Shown here: in pieces, positions 36,290 to 46,772 of the stretch
How the letters are laid out: each line of letters starts with the position of its first letter
Position numbering within the stretch: the first letter of the stretch is position 1
From: Balaenoptera acutorostrata
Taxonomy: Eukaryota > Chordata > Mammalia > Artiodactyla > Balaenopteridae
Reading direction: 5' to 3'
DNA length: 64,000 bases
NCBI RefSeq assembly: GCF_949987535.1
Contig: NC_080070.1
Coordinates: 14,327,770-14,391,769 of the forward strand
The notes under the pieces: model-generated
The model's database searches: none
What the model was told of the DNA's origin: nothing
Seen by the model: the letters and a program-made list of their open reading frames with translations, nothing else
Translations under genes and position numbers: made by a program

Positions 36290-36490
36290 GGCTCTGATTC
36301 AAATCCTGCCTCACCTGTCAGTAGGTAACTCGGCTAAGCTCCTCGGCAGGATACTTAACCTCCAGAGGCCTCGGTTTCCTCAGCTGGGAGACGAGGATGG
36401 TCGTCTCTGCTTCTCAGGATGGTTGTGAGGATTAAATGAAGGGACCCAGGGGCGGACTCAGAGTGGAGTTTAGTAAATGTCACCTGTCGT
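36290..36490 (+). repeat. MIR SINE (sense)
   Basis: attcaaatcctgcctcacct, ctcggtttcctcagctggga, ggttgtgaggattaaatgaa. Confidence 0.75.
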
Positions 36491-36670
36491 CACATCTTCT
36501 TGTCACCCCTCCTGGTCCTCACACTTCAGGAACAGCTATTGTGAAGGGTGTCAGGAACCTTGGCCGGTGTTCTCCTCGGTGCTTCGAAGAAGTGGTTATT
36601 GAGGAAGAAATACAGCTCTGTTGGGGGTCAGTGTTTATTTTTATAACTCTGAACTCTGCCTTTTTCTTTT

Positions 36671-37012
36671 TTTTTTTTTTTTTTAAAGGATTTTCTTATT
36701 TATTTATTTATTTATTTATTTATTTTTGGCTGTGTTGGGTCTTCGGTTCGTGCGAGGGCTTTCTCCAGTTGCGGCAAGCGGGGGCCACTCTTCATCGCGG
36801 TGCGGGGACCGCTCTTCATCGCGGTGCGCGGGCCTTTCTCTATCGCGGCCCCTCCCGTCGCGGGGCACAGGCTCCAGACGCGCAGGCTCAGCAATTGTGG
36901 CTCACGGGCCCAGCTGCTCCGTGGCATGTGGGATCTTCCCAGACCAGGGCTCGAACCCGTGTCCCCTGCATTAGCAGGCAGATTCTCAACCACTGCGCCA
37001 CCAGGGAAGCCC
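36671..37012 (-). mobile_element. Young CHR-type SINE with 24-base internal duplication
   Basis: Antisense. TSD gcctttttctttt at 36658-36670 and 37013-37025. Identical by eye, over the non-tail body, to the reverse complement of 52468-52810, including the doubled ccgcgatgaagagcgg unit and the unusual gaaaatcc between tail segments. Inserted at the tail of the next SINE. Confidence 0.95.
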
Positions 37013-37025
37013 GCCTTTTTCTTTT

Positions 37026-37335
37026 TTTAAAAATAAATTTATTTATTTATTTGTGGCTGCGTTGGGTCTTCGTTGCTGCATGCGGGCTTTCTCTAGTTGC
37101 AGTGAGCGGGGGCTACTCTTCGGTGCGGAGCACGGGCTCTAGGTGCGCGGGCTTCAGTAGTTGTGGCACGTGGGCTCAGTAGTTGTGGCTCGTGGGCTCT
37201 AGAGCGCAAGCTCAATAGTTGTGGCTCACGGGCTTAGTTGCTCCGTGGCATGTGGAATCTTCCCGGACCAGGGCTCGAACCCGTGTTCCCTGCATTGGCA
37301 GGTGGATTCTTAACCACTGCACCACCAGGGAAGCC
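37026..37335 (-). mobile_element. CHR-type SINE, full length
   Basis: Antisense. Outer TSD ctgaactctgcctttt at 36649-36664 and 37336-37351 spans both SINEs, so this copy came first. Confidence 0.95.
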
Positions 37336-37351
37336 CTGAACTCTGCCTTTT

Positions 37352-38018
37352 GAAGAAGTGTTCTTTATATCTGAAGTGAAATCAATAAAGTTTCTGGTCC
37401 CAGAGGGGACCTTTGGCTGAGAAGTAACAAGAGAGAGGAGGCAGCTCACTCTTCTCCAAAAAGACAAGTCTCCCTCCATGTGGAAGCCGTTTCCCACTCT
37501 CACTAATCTCTCCCGGTTTCTGCCATGAGGGAAAAGACACAGCCCTCTGAAAAAAGGGGCTAAGTTTGAGGCGCATTTTCTTTGGCAGCTGGCTGTGGAT
37601 AGGGAGCTTTTGATCTGATGCAGCAGGAAGGAACGAGCCCCGTCTAGGCTCTTGGAATGACTTTGATTCTTAAGTTACAAGAAGCAGAATGAGTTACAAA
37701 GCAGCATTCTCTTCAAGGCCATGCATATGATAGGGGCTAGACTGTGACTTAAAACAGCAAAGACAGGGAAAACATGGTTCTAGAATAACAAGTCCTTTTT
37801 GGAATCGCAATGGTAATAATAAATGGGCTAGATGTGCCAACGATGTGTGCCAGTGACCTCTTCTGCGGACCGTCTGCAGCCCGGCTTTGCTTCCTGTCAC
37901 TGCCTCCCCCCTCGGGGCCCAGCTGCTTGGTCCAGGGCAGGCACCTTACCCCAGGCCTGCCTGCTGTGAGGTTGGCCAGCAGCCTGGGCCAGGCTTTGCC
38001 ATGAGAAAGAGGAATGGG
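37352..38018. other. RAB19 intron, unassigned
   Basis: Unique-looking; no motif or repeat that I can name. Confidence 0.4.
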
Positions 38019-38225
38019 GCGGGACTTCTCTGATGGTCCAGTGGTTAAGACTCCACGCTCCCAATGCAGGGGGCCTGGGTTGGATACCTGGTCAGGGGAC
38101 TAGATCCCACGTGCGTGCTTCAACTAAAAGACCCTGTGTGCTGCAACTAAGACCCGGCGCAGCCAAATACATAAATAAATAAATAAATAAATAAATACAT
38201 TTTTAAAATTAAGTATTAAAAAAAA
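38019..38225 (+). mobile_element. CHR-type SINE
   Basis: Sense with (AAAT)n tail. TSD aggaatggg at 38010-38018 and 38226-38234. Confidence 0.9.
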
Positions 38226-38675
38226 AGGAATGGGACAATGGGATTTCCTTTCTGAGGAATGTTAGCTAGAGGGTATGAGAGAATGAGGGATTTTGTGGCA
38301 AGAGCAGGCTGGGGATGATACTTTGAGGAACCCAGGAGGGAGGGTTCAGTGGGAGAGAGCGCTGCAGGCCCACAGTATCCTGAATGAAAGAAGCAGCTCT
38401 GAGAGAAGACATAGATACACAATGGTGGAGGAGGCTGGTACACAGGGCTGGTACACAGAGCCCAGCCCTGAGAGGAGGGTCCCCAACTTCCTGCTTGTGA
38501 TGGGTGGCCTGGCTTCACTGTGTCTCCTGCTCTGGCTGGGCTTGACTGCTGGTTTTTCCTAGGTCCCAGGGACTTGTACCCTCACCATAAGCACCCCACC
38601 CCATTGTTTAAGGAACACAGATGAGTTAGTTCCCTCAAACAAACGAACCTTCTAGAAACAAATCCCACACCCGTT

Positions 38676-38830
38676 ATGAAGCACCTACTATGTGCCAGGC
38701 ACTGTCAAGTGATGTATACACATTATCTCATCACATCTTTACAACAACCCTAGTGAATACTGATTGCATATTATAGATGAGGAAACTAAGGCTCAGAAGG
38801 TAACTGACCTTCTGATATGCAGCTAGGATA
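38676..38830 (-). repeat. MIR SINE (antisense)
   Basis: gcacctactatgtgccaggc and gatgaggaaactaaggctca. Confidence 0.75.
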
Positions 38831-38904
38831 TGCCTGTCAATGGATAAATAATCCATTAAACATGGTATGTTTAGCTGTCAGTCCCACAGCAGCTGTCTAG
38901 ACCT

Positions 38905-39424
38905 GTGCTCTGCAAACTTTAATTTGCATATGAATCTCTCTAGGATCCTGTTAAAACGAAGATTCAGATTCAGTAGGTCTGGAATGGGGCCTGAGATGGG
39001 GCACTTTTAACAAACCCCAAAGTGATGCTGATGTCGTGGATCTTTAGGGCAGTGAAAATACTCTCTATGATGTCATCATGGTGGATACTTGTCCTTAGAC
39101 CTTTGTCCAAACCCACAGAAAGTACAACACCAAGAATGAGCCATAATGTAAACTATGAAGTTCAGATGACTAGGATGTGTCAATGTAGGTTCATCCTTTG
39201 TAACAAATGTACCACATTGGTAGAAGATGTTGATATGGGAGAGGCTATGCGTGTGTGAGTACAGGGGGCATATGGGAAATCTCCGTACCTTCCCGATTTT
39301 GCTGAGAACCTTAAAAACTGCTCTGAAAAAATAAGTCTTAATACAAAAAAAAAGAAAAGGAAACCTAAAACCAAAAACCCCAGTGATGCTGCTGCTGCTG
39401 GTCCGTGGACCACACTTTGAGTAG
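38905..39424 (+). mobile_element. MER5A-like hAT element split by L1
   Basis: tcagattcagtaggtctgga, ggggcctgagatggggcact on the left; gctgctggtccgtggaccac, actttgagtagcaag on the right. Confidence 0.8.
39034..39381 (+). mobile_element. L1 3' end inserted in MER5A
   Basis: tttgtccaaacccacagaaa, gtgtcaatgtaggttcatcc, poly(A). TSD agtgatgctgatg / agtgatgctgctg (39021-39033, 39382-39394). Confidence 0.85.
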
Positions 39425-40079
39425 CAAGAACCTAAACCAACTTGCCAAAATTAAGCAGCCACCTGGTAAACATTAGCGTCCTTAGGAGGGGCACTGCTTG
39501 CAAAGCTAATACTATAGGGAAGTGACAGCACGTTACCCGTTTCTGAATGCACAATGGGACGGCACGTATTTCAACCTGTGAGTTCACTTTGTATAGTTGA
39601 AGTTGCGGTTAATTTTGATGTTGGCTTGCTGTTAAGATTTGCTTAGCATCTTAGCAGGTGTGACAAGTCACTCAAGAGTGTTGTCAGTCATAGTCATCTG
39701 AGTGGCTCCCCTGGGGATTAAGAGCCATCTGACGCTGTGAAGCTCAGACTACAGAATACTTCCCGTGTAGTCTGTACAGATGTGTGTCGAATCAGCCAGG
39801 GTGTACCTTCATCTAGATGTCTGGCCCCATCTCAGGTTTTTGCAATGAGAAACTCTAGGGTGGGGCCCTGGAATCTGTATTATTAACAAGTTCAAACCAC
39901 CCCACTCTCATGCTCAAGTGAACCTGATGGGAATTTCTGGCCCAGATGTTTTCTGAGGTCCCATCCGCCACATGCACTTTTATGGCTTCCTGTCCCACTG
40001 CCATTGGAAACACAGAAAAAACTGAGCATGCGGGGTGGCGGGCAGTCAAGGAAAGCGAAACACTTTGAAATCAACCTAC

Positions 40080-40263
40080 CAATCAGCATGATGACCAAGT
40101 TTGCCGCCCCGTATTTCTCTATCTCGTGAATCCAGTGAGGAACAGACTCGAACGTGGACCGCCGGGTGAGGTCGTAGGCAATGATGGCCGCGTGGGCACT
40201 GCGGTAGTAGCTTTGGGTGATGGTCCGGAAGCGCTCCTGGCCTGCAGTGTCCCACACCTGCAT
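40080..40263 (-). CDS. RAB19: RAB19 second coding exon (switch II)
   Basis: The exon has 184 bases, with acceptor gcccttctccag and donor gtaggt. It encodes [20 protein letters not shown] and continues to NLVIMLI, plus one base of a split Gly codon. DTAGQER is the catalytic-Gln switch II motif and [20 protein letters not shown] is typical of the RAB19/43 subfamily. No defects are seen. Confidence 0.95.
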
Positions 40264-40659
40264 CTGGAGAAGGGCAGGAAAGGGGGTCCGCATCAGGAGT
40301 TCCCACCCCTGATGGGAACTTGCTCGCCTAAGTCGTTCCCTGGGTCTCACTTCTAGAGATCCAAATTCAGGAGGCCTGGGGTAGGGCCCAGGGATCTGTC
40401 TTTTTTCAGTTGCTCCCCAGGGTAATCTGGATGTGCTTTCAGGCTGGGGGCCGTCACCTAAGGTGCCCTTCAGTGGGAGAGGTGGATCCAATGTCCTAAG
40501 GTCTGGTGTTCTTTTGCCTTCCTACCACACTCATCCCTTCGTCCAGATGTTGGGCTTTATCTTTTGAGTCTGTCCATTGATGTTAATGCTGGAAAAGGTG
40601 ATAGCATTGGCTGAACTGTTTGGATTTTAAAGGACCATTCGGCTGTTCATGTTTAGAAG

Positions 40660-41880
40660 TGTTATCATAATACTACCTTCCAATTACCGTCCCAGGCAGT
40701 GGCATCAATTTATACCCCCTCCAACAATGTCTGAGGGTACCTGTTTCTTCATACTCACATTATTTATAAAATTTATTTTTTAAAGAAAGTTTGCAAACAT
40801 ACACAAAACTAGAGAGAATAAAACAGTGAACCCTCATATATCCATATAATTATCAAGATTTTGCCACTCTTGCTTCATGGAGCCATTTCTGTTGATTTCT
40901 TTGACGTATTATTTTAAAGAGAATCCCAGACTTCATGTCGTTTCATGCCTACTCCCATCAATATACATTCCTAATAAAAATGGACATTTTCTTATATAAC
41001 CGTAACACCATTATCACTGCTAATAAACTTTTCAATAACTCCTTAGTATCATCTAATACTCAGATCATATTAAAATTTCCTGATTGGCTCCAAATGTCTT
41101 TTTTTTTAGAAATTGCACTTTTGTTTGATTTAATTAAAAAAATTTTTTTAGCTGCACAGTGCGGCACGTGGGATCTTAGTTCCTGGACCGGGGATCAAAC
41201 CTGCGCCCCTGCATTGGCAGCGTGGAGTCTTAACCACTGGCTTGCCAGGGGGGTCCCTCCAAAATGTCTTTTTACTATTGTGTTTGTTTAATAAGGATCC
41301 CACGCAAAATCCATTTATTACATTTTCACCAACACCTTTTGATCTTTTTTGATCAAATGGGTAAATGATATTATCTCACTTATTTTAATTTCATCTCTTT
41401 AATTATGAGTGACAGTGGGCACCTTTACTTTTTCACATAAATGTATGAGCCAGTTCATATAAAATTTGTGAAGTAGCTGTTTTGTCTAATCTGTGGAGTG
41501 CCTACGTTTTGTATTTGGTTGTTGGTCTTTTCTTCGATACTTATCAGAGCTCTTTTCACGTCAAAGAAATTAGCTCTCTGTCAGTTCCATATTTGCAAAT
41601 GTTTCTTTCCAGTTTGTCACTCATCTTTGACTTTGTTTATGGTATTTTTGAATATGTAGAAATTTGACCTCTATATGATCATATAGAAGCGTATTAATTT
41701 GACCTTTAAATAGTTAGATGGAGCAATATTTTCCCTTATGGCTTCTGGGTTCTTGTCTTACTTTAAAGCCTGATTTCTCTATTCCTCAATGATAAAAATA
41801 AATACTCCCATGGTGGTTTTTTTTCCTGGTATTTTAATGATTTCATATTTTATATTTAAATCTTTCACACCTCAGGCATG
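40660..41880 (-). mobile_element. L1M fragments (antisense)
   Basis: Between RAB19 exons 2 and 3. tttgccactcttgcttcatg and ctgtcagttccatatttgca-type blocks suggest decayed antisense L1M; borders uncertain. A CHR SINE is inside. Confidence 0.45.
41104..41256 (-). mobile_element. CHR-type SINE
   Basis: Antisense. TSD ctccaaatgtcttttt / ctccaaaatgtcttttt (41088-41103, 41257-41273). Confidence 0.9.
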
Positions 41881-41939
41881 TGTTTCGGGGTTAGGAACCA
41901 TGGCTAAAAGAGGCAGACCCGCCCCTGTCCCCCTCTGAC

Positions 41940-42140
41940 CTTCACTTTCTTGCCGTTGATCTCCAGGGCACGCACAGTGAAGTCCACCCCAATGGTGTTC
42001 TGCTGCGCCTCTGTGTAGACCCCGGACGTGAAATGCTGCACCACACACGTCTTCCCTACATTGGAATCCCCGATGAGGATGATCTTGAACAAATAGTCAA
42101 AGTTCTCATCTGCTGCCCTGGCTGAGCTGGAGAATTGCAT
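41940..42140 (-). CDS. RAB19: RAB19 first coding exon (P-loop, switch I)
   Basis: The ATG is at 42138-42140, 12 bases after an acceptor (ctgttctag, exon boundary at 42152). It encodes 67 codons from [20 protein letters not shown] to INGKKVK. It holds the guanine-nucleotide P-loop GDSNVGKT and the effector loop TIGVDFT, both intact. The donor AAG|gtcaga has C at +3, which is unusual. The next exon begins at a codon boundary with ATG CAG GTG TGG. Confidence 0.95.
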
Positions 42141-42152
42141 TGCTCTTGCCGC
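42141..42152 (-). other. RAB19: RAB19 5'UTR part of exon 2
   Basis: Twelve noncoding bases (gcggcaagagca) lie between the acceptor ttctag and the ATG. The polypyrimidine tract just upstream (ccttcttttcttccttgatctg as two blocks) is well formed. Confidence 0.7.
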
Positions 42153-42184
42153 CTAGAACAGATCAAGGAAGAAAAGAAGGAATT

Positions 42185-42427
42185 CAGTCCCCAACCTTTT
42201 TGGCACCAGGGACTGGTTTCGCGGAAGACAAGTTTTCCTCTGACGGGGTGGGGGGCCAGGCTGGTTCAGGAGGCAACGCGAGCGACGGGGAATGATGGGG
42301 AGCGATGGGGAGCGATGGGGAGCAGGGTGAAGCTTCGTTCGCTCGCCTGCCGCTCACCTCCTGCTCTGTGGCCGGGTTCCTAACAGGACTGGTACTGGTC
42401 CACGGCCCGGGGGGTTGGGGACCCCTG
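42185..42427 (-). mobile_element. GC-rich hAT-like element with inverted ends and a minisatellite
   Basis: Ends cagtccccaaccttttt and ggttggggacccctg form terminal inverted repeats. The interior carries a gatggggagc 10-base unit about four times (near 42293-42333). It ends 32 bases before the RAB19 exon 2 acceptor. Confidence 0.7.
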
Positions 42428-42704
42428 TGTTAGTGAACAGCTACCAGGGGCCGGGAACTATTCTTGGCACTCGGGATTCAGCACAGGACAAGACAGAGGG
42501 AGGTCACTGTTTTCCTAGCACTGCCATCCTCGTGGGACAAGGACGTTAATTACTGGTCAGGTAAGAGGGAGCTGCCTGCACAAACCCCACCTGTCCTAAG
42601 GGAGTTAACATTACTTTAGGGGTGACCTTGGAATGAAGAGGTTCTACTGCTGTTCTCTGCTGGGCCCAGGACACAGTCAACACTCTCAGATGACAGCATT
42701 GACT

Positions 42705-42826
42705 GAGACTTCCCTGGCGGTCCAGGGGTTAGGACTCCACGCTTCCAGTGCCTCCACCGCAGGGGGTGGTGGGTTTGATCCCTGGTCCTGGGAACTGAGA
42801 TCCCACATGCCTCGGGGCCCAGCAGG
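42705..42826 (+). mobile_element. CHR-type SINE, diverged
   Basis: gacttccctggcggtccagg and gatccctggtcctgggaact. Confidence 0.8.
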
Positions 42827-43070
42827 TGTGTTTTACCTGCCAGTCATCAGGTGGGAGACATGCCTAGCTGTCAGCCTATCTCCATGTCACACGGGAGGAA
42901 GACAAATTACTGGAAGACTGAATGGCCAGGCAACCAGCAGCAAGCATCAACGAGACCTGACAGACAAGTCAGTTTCGGGAAGAGTCACATAGCCCTTTTC
43001 TTCTGGTTGGCACCTGCTTTTTCTTGTGCTGGAAATTATGATGCTGAGAATATTCAAAATGAAAGCTGTG

Positions 43071-43204
43071 GGGAATTCCCTGGCGGTCCACTGGTTGAGA
43101 CTCTGCGCTTTCACTGTCAAGGGCCCGGTTTCAATCCCTGGTTGGAGAACTAGGATCCCACAAGCCTCGAGGTGCAACAAAACAAAATGAAACAAACAAA
43201 AAAA
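43071..43204 (+). mobile_element. CHR-type SINE
   Basis: gaattccctggcggtccact, then a CAAAA-rich tail. Flanked by ctgtgg. Confidence 0.85.
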
Positions 43205-43439
43205 CCCTGTGGTTCGAATGTTTGTGCCATACTCTACCATAGGCTGGAAAAGAAAGTTTCTCATGACAGCGTCTCCCAAACTAACCGATTATCAGAATTA
43301 CCTGGGAAGATAATTAAATATATATATATTCCTGGAGCCCATCTTAGGTCTGCTAAATAGATTTAAAAACATGCACACACACTCCCAGGTGATTTGGATG
43401 ACTAGCTAGCCTTGGGAAGTGTTGACCGACACAATCACC

Positions 43440-43990
43440 CACCTGAAACTTTATTCCCACCTTCAGCGTCTCTGCTTAAATATCCACAGCATCTCAGATC
43501 ACAAGGAGCTCACTACCTCCTGAAAAAAATCTATGTTGTGTGCACAGCTCTAACTTACATGGGGTTGAAATCTACCTCCCTGAGGTTTCCATCTGTGGAC
43601 CCTCGTGCTACATCAGGACTCCTATTCCACATGACAGCACATTCCTACTTCACAGCCCAGCAGATATTTGGAGCAGCACCCATGTCCCCTCATGGCAGGT
43701 ATACCCGGGCCCTTCAACTGTTCTTCGGTTGTGTTGGGTCTCCTCGTCAGATGTCCCTTAAAAATACAGGAAACCTTATTTCATTTGATGACGAAACTTG
43801 ATGTGCTGCAAATTGTTCCTGCCTATGACACCCTTCTTGATTTCCCCCAGTTTCGGTTTTTGGTTTTCTCAGAAGTCATAGAAAAGGACAAGTCTGTATC
43901 ATCACACAAATTAAAATCTGTACGTAAAAACCGCGAGCTTTAAACAGATGGAGGATCCTCACTTCTCTTGGACTCCTCTGAAATCACTGT
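43440..43990 (+). repeat. CR1/L3-like ancient LINE remnant
   Basis: gctcactacctcctgaaaaa, agatatttggagcagcaccc, cttcaactgttcttcggttg recall the common mammalian L3/CR1 3' region. A relative is at 59630-60010. Confidence 0.4.
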
Positions 43991-44262
43991 GGCTAAATGA
44001 TCCAGCAGACACGAGACATAATCAAACAACTCTTCCCCGGGCTTTTCAAGTAAAGAAAGCCATTCCACTTCCGGTGTCTTATCCCTGTAATTTGAGCTGA
44101 AATCTTACTTCCATGACCCCCCCCCCCCCAACCAAGTAAGTCCTCAGGGTTTCCACAAAAGCCCCCTTCACCTCAGCCTACACGCCCTGCAAGGAGAAAC
44201 AAGTGATGCCCACCCTCCAACACCCTCCATCCTGCATCCTGTAACCTGCACCTGTTGCTTAC

Positions 44263-44450
44263 CTGTCTGGCTCTCTCACCTCTGCCGGGGGGTAGGTATT
44301 GTTTGCTCTTTCTCCTGGTTTTCCTTTTGGTCCTCCGTGCCCCTTCTTCCTCCTGTCTCGAGGCGTGGTGGGAACTGTAGTTCTGTCCCCAGGTGTCAGG
44401 TTTGGTGGCCTGAGAAAGTGAAAGGAAAGTGTCAACCCTCCCTCCCTCCG
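44263..44450 (-). promoter_or_regulatory. RAB19: Probable RAB19 promoter and noncoding exon 1
   Basis: On the minus strand a good donor, CCAGACAG|gtaagc, sits at 44261-44262. It follows about 190 bases of non-repeat sequence that carries an ACTACAGTTCCCA-type motif (44361-44381) and a purine-rich GGAGGCGGAGGGAGG stretch. TATA is absent. The assignment as exon 1 is inferred from position, donor and motif; the 5' limit is a guess. Confidence 0.45.
44361..44381 (-). promoter_or_regulatory. ZNF143/SBS-type motif at RAB19 promoter
   Basis: Read on the minus strand this is ACTACAGTTCCCACCACGCC, close to the known ZNF143/THAP11 SBS consensus ACTACAAnTCCCAGnAnGC. It matches the ACTACA and TCCCA core blocks. 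Confidence 0.5.
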
Positions 44451-45139
44451 CCTCCCCCTCCCTCCCCATCCGGAGGAGCTGCCATTGGGTACAAAGCACG
44501 GGGTGAGGCCACACTAGGTCACCTTTCCTCGGCTTCTTAGCCTCACATGTTATCCAGCAAACCCAAAATGAAAAGGACCATCTAGCTACCTCAGCCAACA
44601 CCTATTGAGCCGCCCTGCTCTCTCTTTCAGCTCACATTCTCTTAGGCGGCCCTTACCCCCAATTTTTCCTGGTGTCCCCTGTTTGGCTGGGGTGGGGGTG
44701 GCTAGTTGAAGGACAGCAACTTAAAGGAGGAGACAGATCTGGGTTTTGAGTCATTTAACTGTTTTGTGGACTTGAATAACCTTTCCTGAGGAGCCACTGA
44801 GAGAAAGGAGGTGATCCAAAGAGAAGATTAAAAAACTAAAACAACTGTGAATTTGCAGGGGAAGAAAGAGCTGAAAAAAAAATGTTTCCTTCCCCCCACA
44901 AAATGTACCCCAGAACCAAGGTTAATTTCTAGGAAGACCTGGAGTTCGTCAGTCCCTCATGCTGGCAGGAGAAGCGTGGAGCTGAGGTGAAGTTTCCTTT
45001 TTGTTTTTTCCCCACAGAGTCTGGAAGAGTCACTGCTTCTAGCATGGGGACCAGATCAGCTCCACTCTGTGGAACGTGCTGAGCAGGCAGTTAAGCTATA
45101 GGCACAACATGCAAAACAGAAACATCCCGACTGATAAAA

Positions 45140-45300
45140 TATTAAACTGGTGTAGTGGTTTCAGACTGTGGGCTGAGACCCGTTAATGAGTCATGAAGTC
45201 AAATTTAGTGGGTTGTAACCAGCGTTTTTACAGAAAAGATTAGGAAAACAATTCAGAATGCATTCCATGGAGTAAGAGTATTGTTGCGTGAGCTGTTTGC
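45140..45300 (+). repeat. Old DNA-transposon remnant
   Basis: tagtggtttcagactgtggg, ctgagacccgttaatgagtc, tgggttgtaaccagcgtttt: typical of a mammalian hAT/MER family. Confidence 0.45.
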
Positions 45301-45584
45301 ATCAGTTGTGAGCAGGCACGTGTGTGCTGGGGGTGATGTAAGATGTATTTCTTACTGCGGGTTGAGGCCTAGCGCTGAAACAGAGGACAATTTACTCACT
45401 ACTCAAGAACATTTCTCCAGAAAACCTGTAAATGATGATTTATCTTACCCCAAATTCCATTTACACATCACTTTCAGGAACCTCTCTTTTGGGGAGGATA
45501 AACCCAATGTTGGCAGGTAGAGCAAGAAAACAAAAGACACTGCCCAATACTGCTGCTGCATACCATGCTTTGTTGTTGTTGTTT

Positions 45585-45725
45585 TTTTAAATCTTTATTT
45601 TATTTAAAGAATCCTAGTTTGCATTCAGCATGAGGGATCTTAGTTCCCTGATGAGGGATTGAACCCGTGCCCCCCAGCAATGGAAGGGCAGAGTCCTAAC
45701 CGCTGGACTACCAGGGAAGGCCCTG
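45585..45725 (-). mobile_element. CHR-type SINE
   Basis: tcttagttccctgatgaggg, accgctggactaccagggaa; (TTG)n tail. Confidence 0.85.
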
Positions 45726-46519
45726 CAGACTGTGCTCTGAAAGCCACAGTCATGCGTATGCGGCTTGAAAATGAAATGTAGGTCAAGAGCCACGACACAT
45801 GTATGGGCAGGGGCAGGAAATAAAACCCGTGAGATGTGTCAGTGAGGTTAGGTGTCAAAATGTTTTCTTCTGGTAATGATTACTGATAAAGAAAAAAAAG
45901 AAAAAAAAAACCCCGAAACCAAAAAACCCCAGCTGACTCAGACTTCACACTTGGATTACCTGAGAACTTGCCTGAAGTGGGTACTGTCTGCCTGGCAATG
46001 TAAGGGGGAGATTCCTTTCTTCCTTTGCTATCTCTTAGCGTGTTGCCTGTGATGTGCGTCACAGTCTGGTTCAAAGTGTATTCAATAATAAAACTGTTTT
46101 CTAATCTGCTATCTTTGTGGACGGGTTTTCTGGGTTGAAAGACTTAAATTTTTTTTTTTTTTTTTTTCCCTAGCAGTTGAAAGAGAGCCCAGGAGGGCAA
46201 AAGACCCTTGTTCAGAGTCGTGTGTTGTAAGGCCTTCAGTTTTTGCTTGAGGCTGCCAGGATCTTAACACTCATTTATTTGGGTGATGGGGGTGGGATGT
46301 ACAACAGTGAATTATACCGACAGACTAATAATCCTGTCCTTATGGGCAACTGTATTTAATTCAACAAAAATTTAAAGCTTATGCCCTCATGGCAGGTCAG
46401 TAGCACACCTAGCAGCGCGTTTCTTTCTCTCAAAACAAAATGCAGAATAAAGGTTTTTTGAAAAAAATATGATTTATATACATCATTTCTTCCCAGATTA
46501 TATCCTCTCTCTCCCGCAC
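45726..46519. other. RAB19-SLC37A3 intergenic spacer, right part
   Basis: No gene seen. Contains an A-run near 45890-45910 and a T-run at 46149-46168 without clear flanking duplications. Confidence 0.4.
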
Positions 46520-46626
46520 TGCTTCTTTCCTAACAGTCCTGGCCGTTGTCCGTCCCCCCGACCCCCACTTCCCCCTCGAAGCTGCCGGGTCCACCCAGGC
46601 CTCCGGCGGCGTCTGGAAGCCTACAC

Positions 46627-46705
46627 TCCCCCCTCCCCTCCCCCTCCCCCTCCCCTCCCCTCCCCTCCCCTCTCCTCCCCCTCCCCTCCCCCCCTCCACT
46701 CCCTG
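46627..46705 (+). repeat. Homopyrimidine (CCCCT)n tract
   Basis: Nearly 80 bases consist almost only of C and T as CCCCTCCCC units. The minus strand is G-rich with many G4-5 runs and so could form G-quadruplexes or a triplex. It lies directly upstream of the ZNF143 motif. Confidence 0.85.
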
Positions 46706-46738
46706 CCCATCAGCCCTCAGGTAAAGCCGCGCGGTCGG

Positions 46739-46758
46739 ACTACAACTCCCAGCATGCC
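46739..46758 (+). promoter_or_regulatory. ZNF143/SBS-type motif at SLC37A3 promoter
   Basis: ACTACAACTCCCAGCATGCC is an almost perfect SBS/M4-type core-promoter element. It sits inside the CpG island, where transcription probably starts. Confidence 0.75.
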
Positions 46759-46772
46759 GCGGGTACCGACGG

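Larger units (their letters stand above)
30361..44450 (-). other. RAB19: RAB19 gene (frameshifted in the last exon)
   Basis: RAB19 is a Rab-family GTPase, reported in other species to act in cortical clearing and membrane growth during primary ciliogenesis. Three coding exons join in frame and give the G-domain: P-loop GDSNVGKT (residues 24-31), switch I TIGVDFT (49-55), DTAGQE (72-77), NKCD (130-133) and ETSAK (159-163). A one-base deletion in the last exon stops the protein after 178 residues. If one base is allowed for, the frame runs to 217 codons, the human length, ending in Cys-Thr-Cys. A noncoding first exon is inferred near 44263-44450. The gene points away from SLC37A3. Confidence 0.9.

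Noticed and set aside
36436..37182. Open frame of 248 codons on the plus strand
   Set aside because: It crosses a MIR, a poly-T tract and two antisense SINEs. The same peptide pieces recur at every CHR SINE, so this is repeat translation.
43412..43801. 129-codon open frame as a gene
   Set aside because: It overlaps an ancient LINE-like remnant and has no recognisable domain or splice context.
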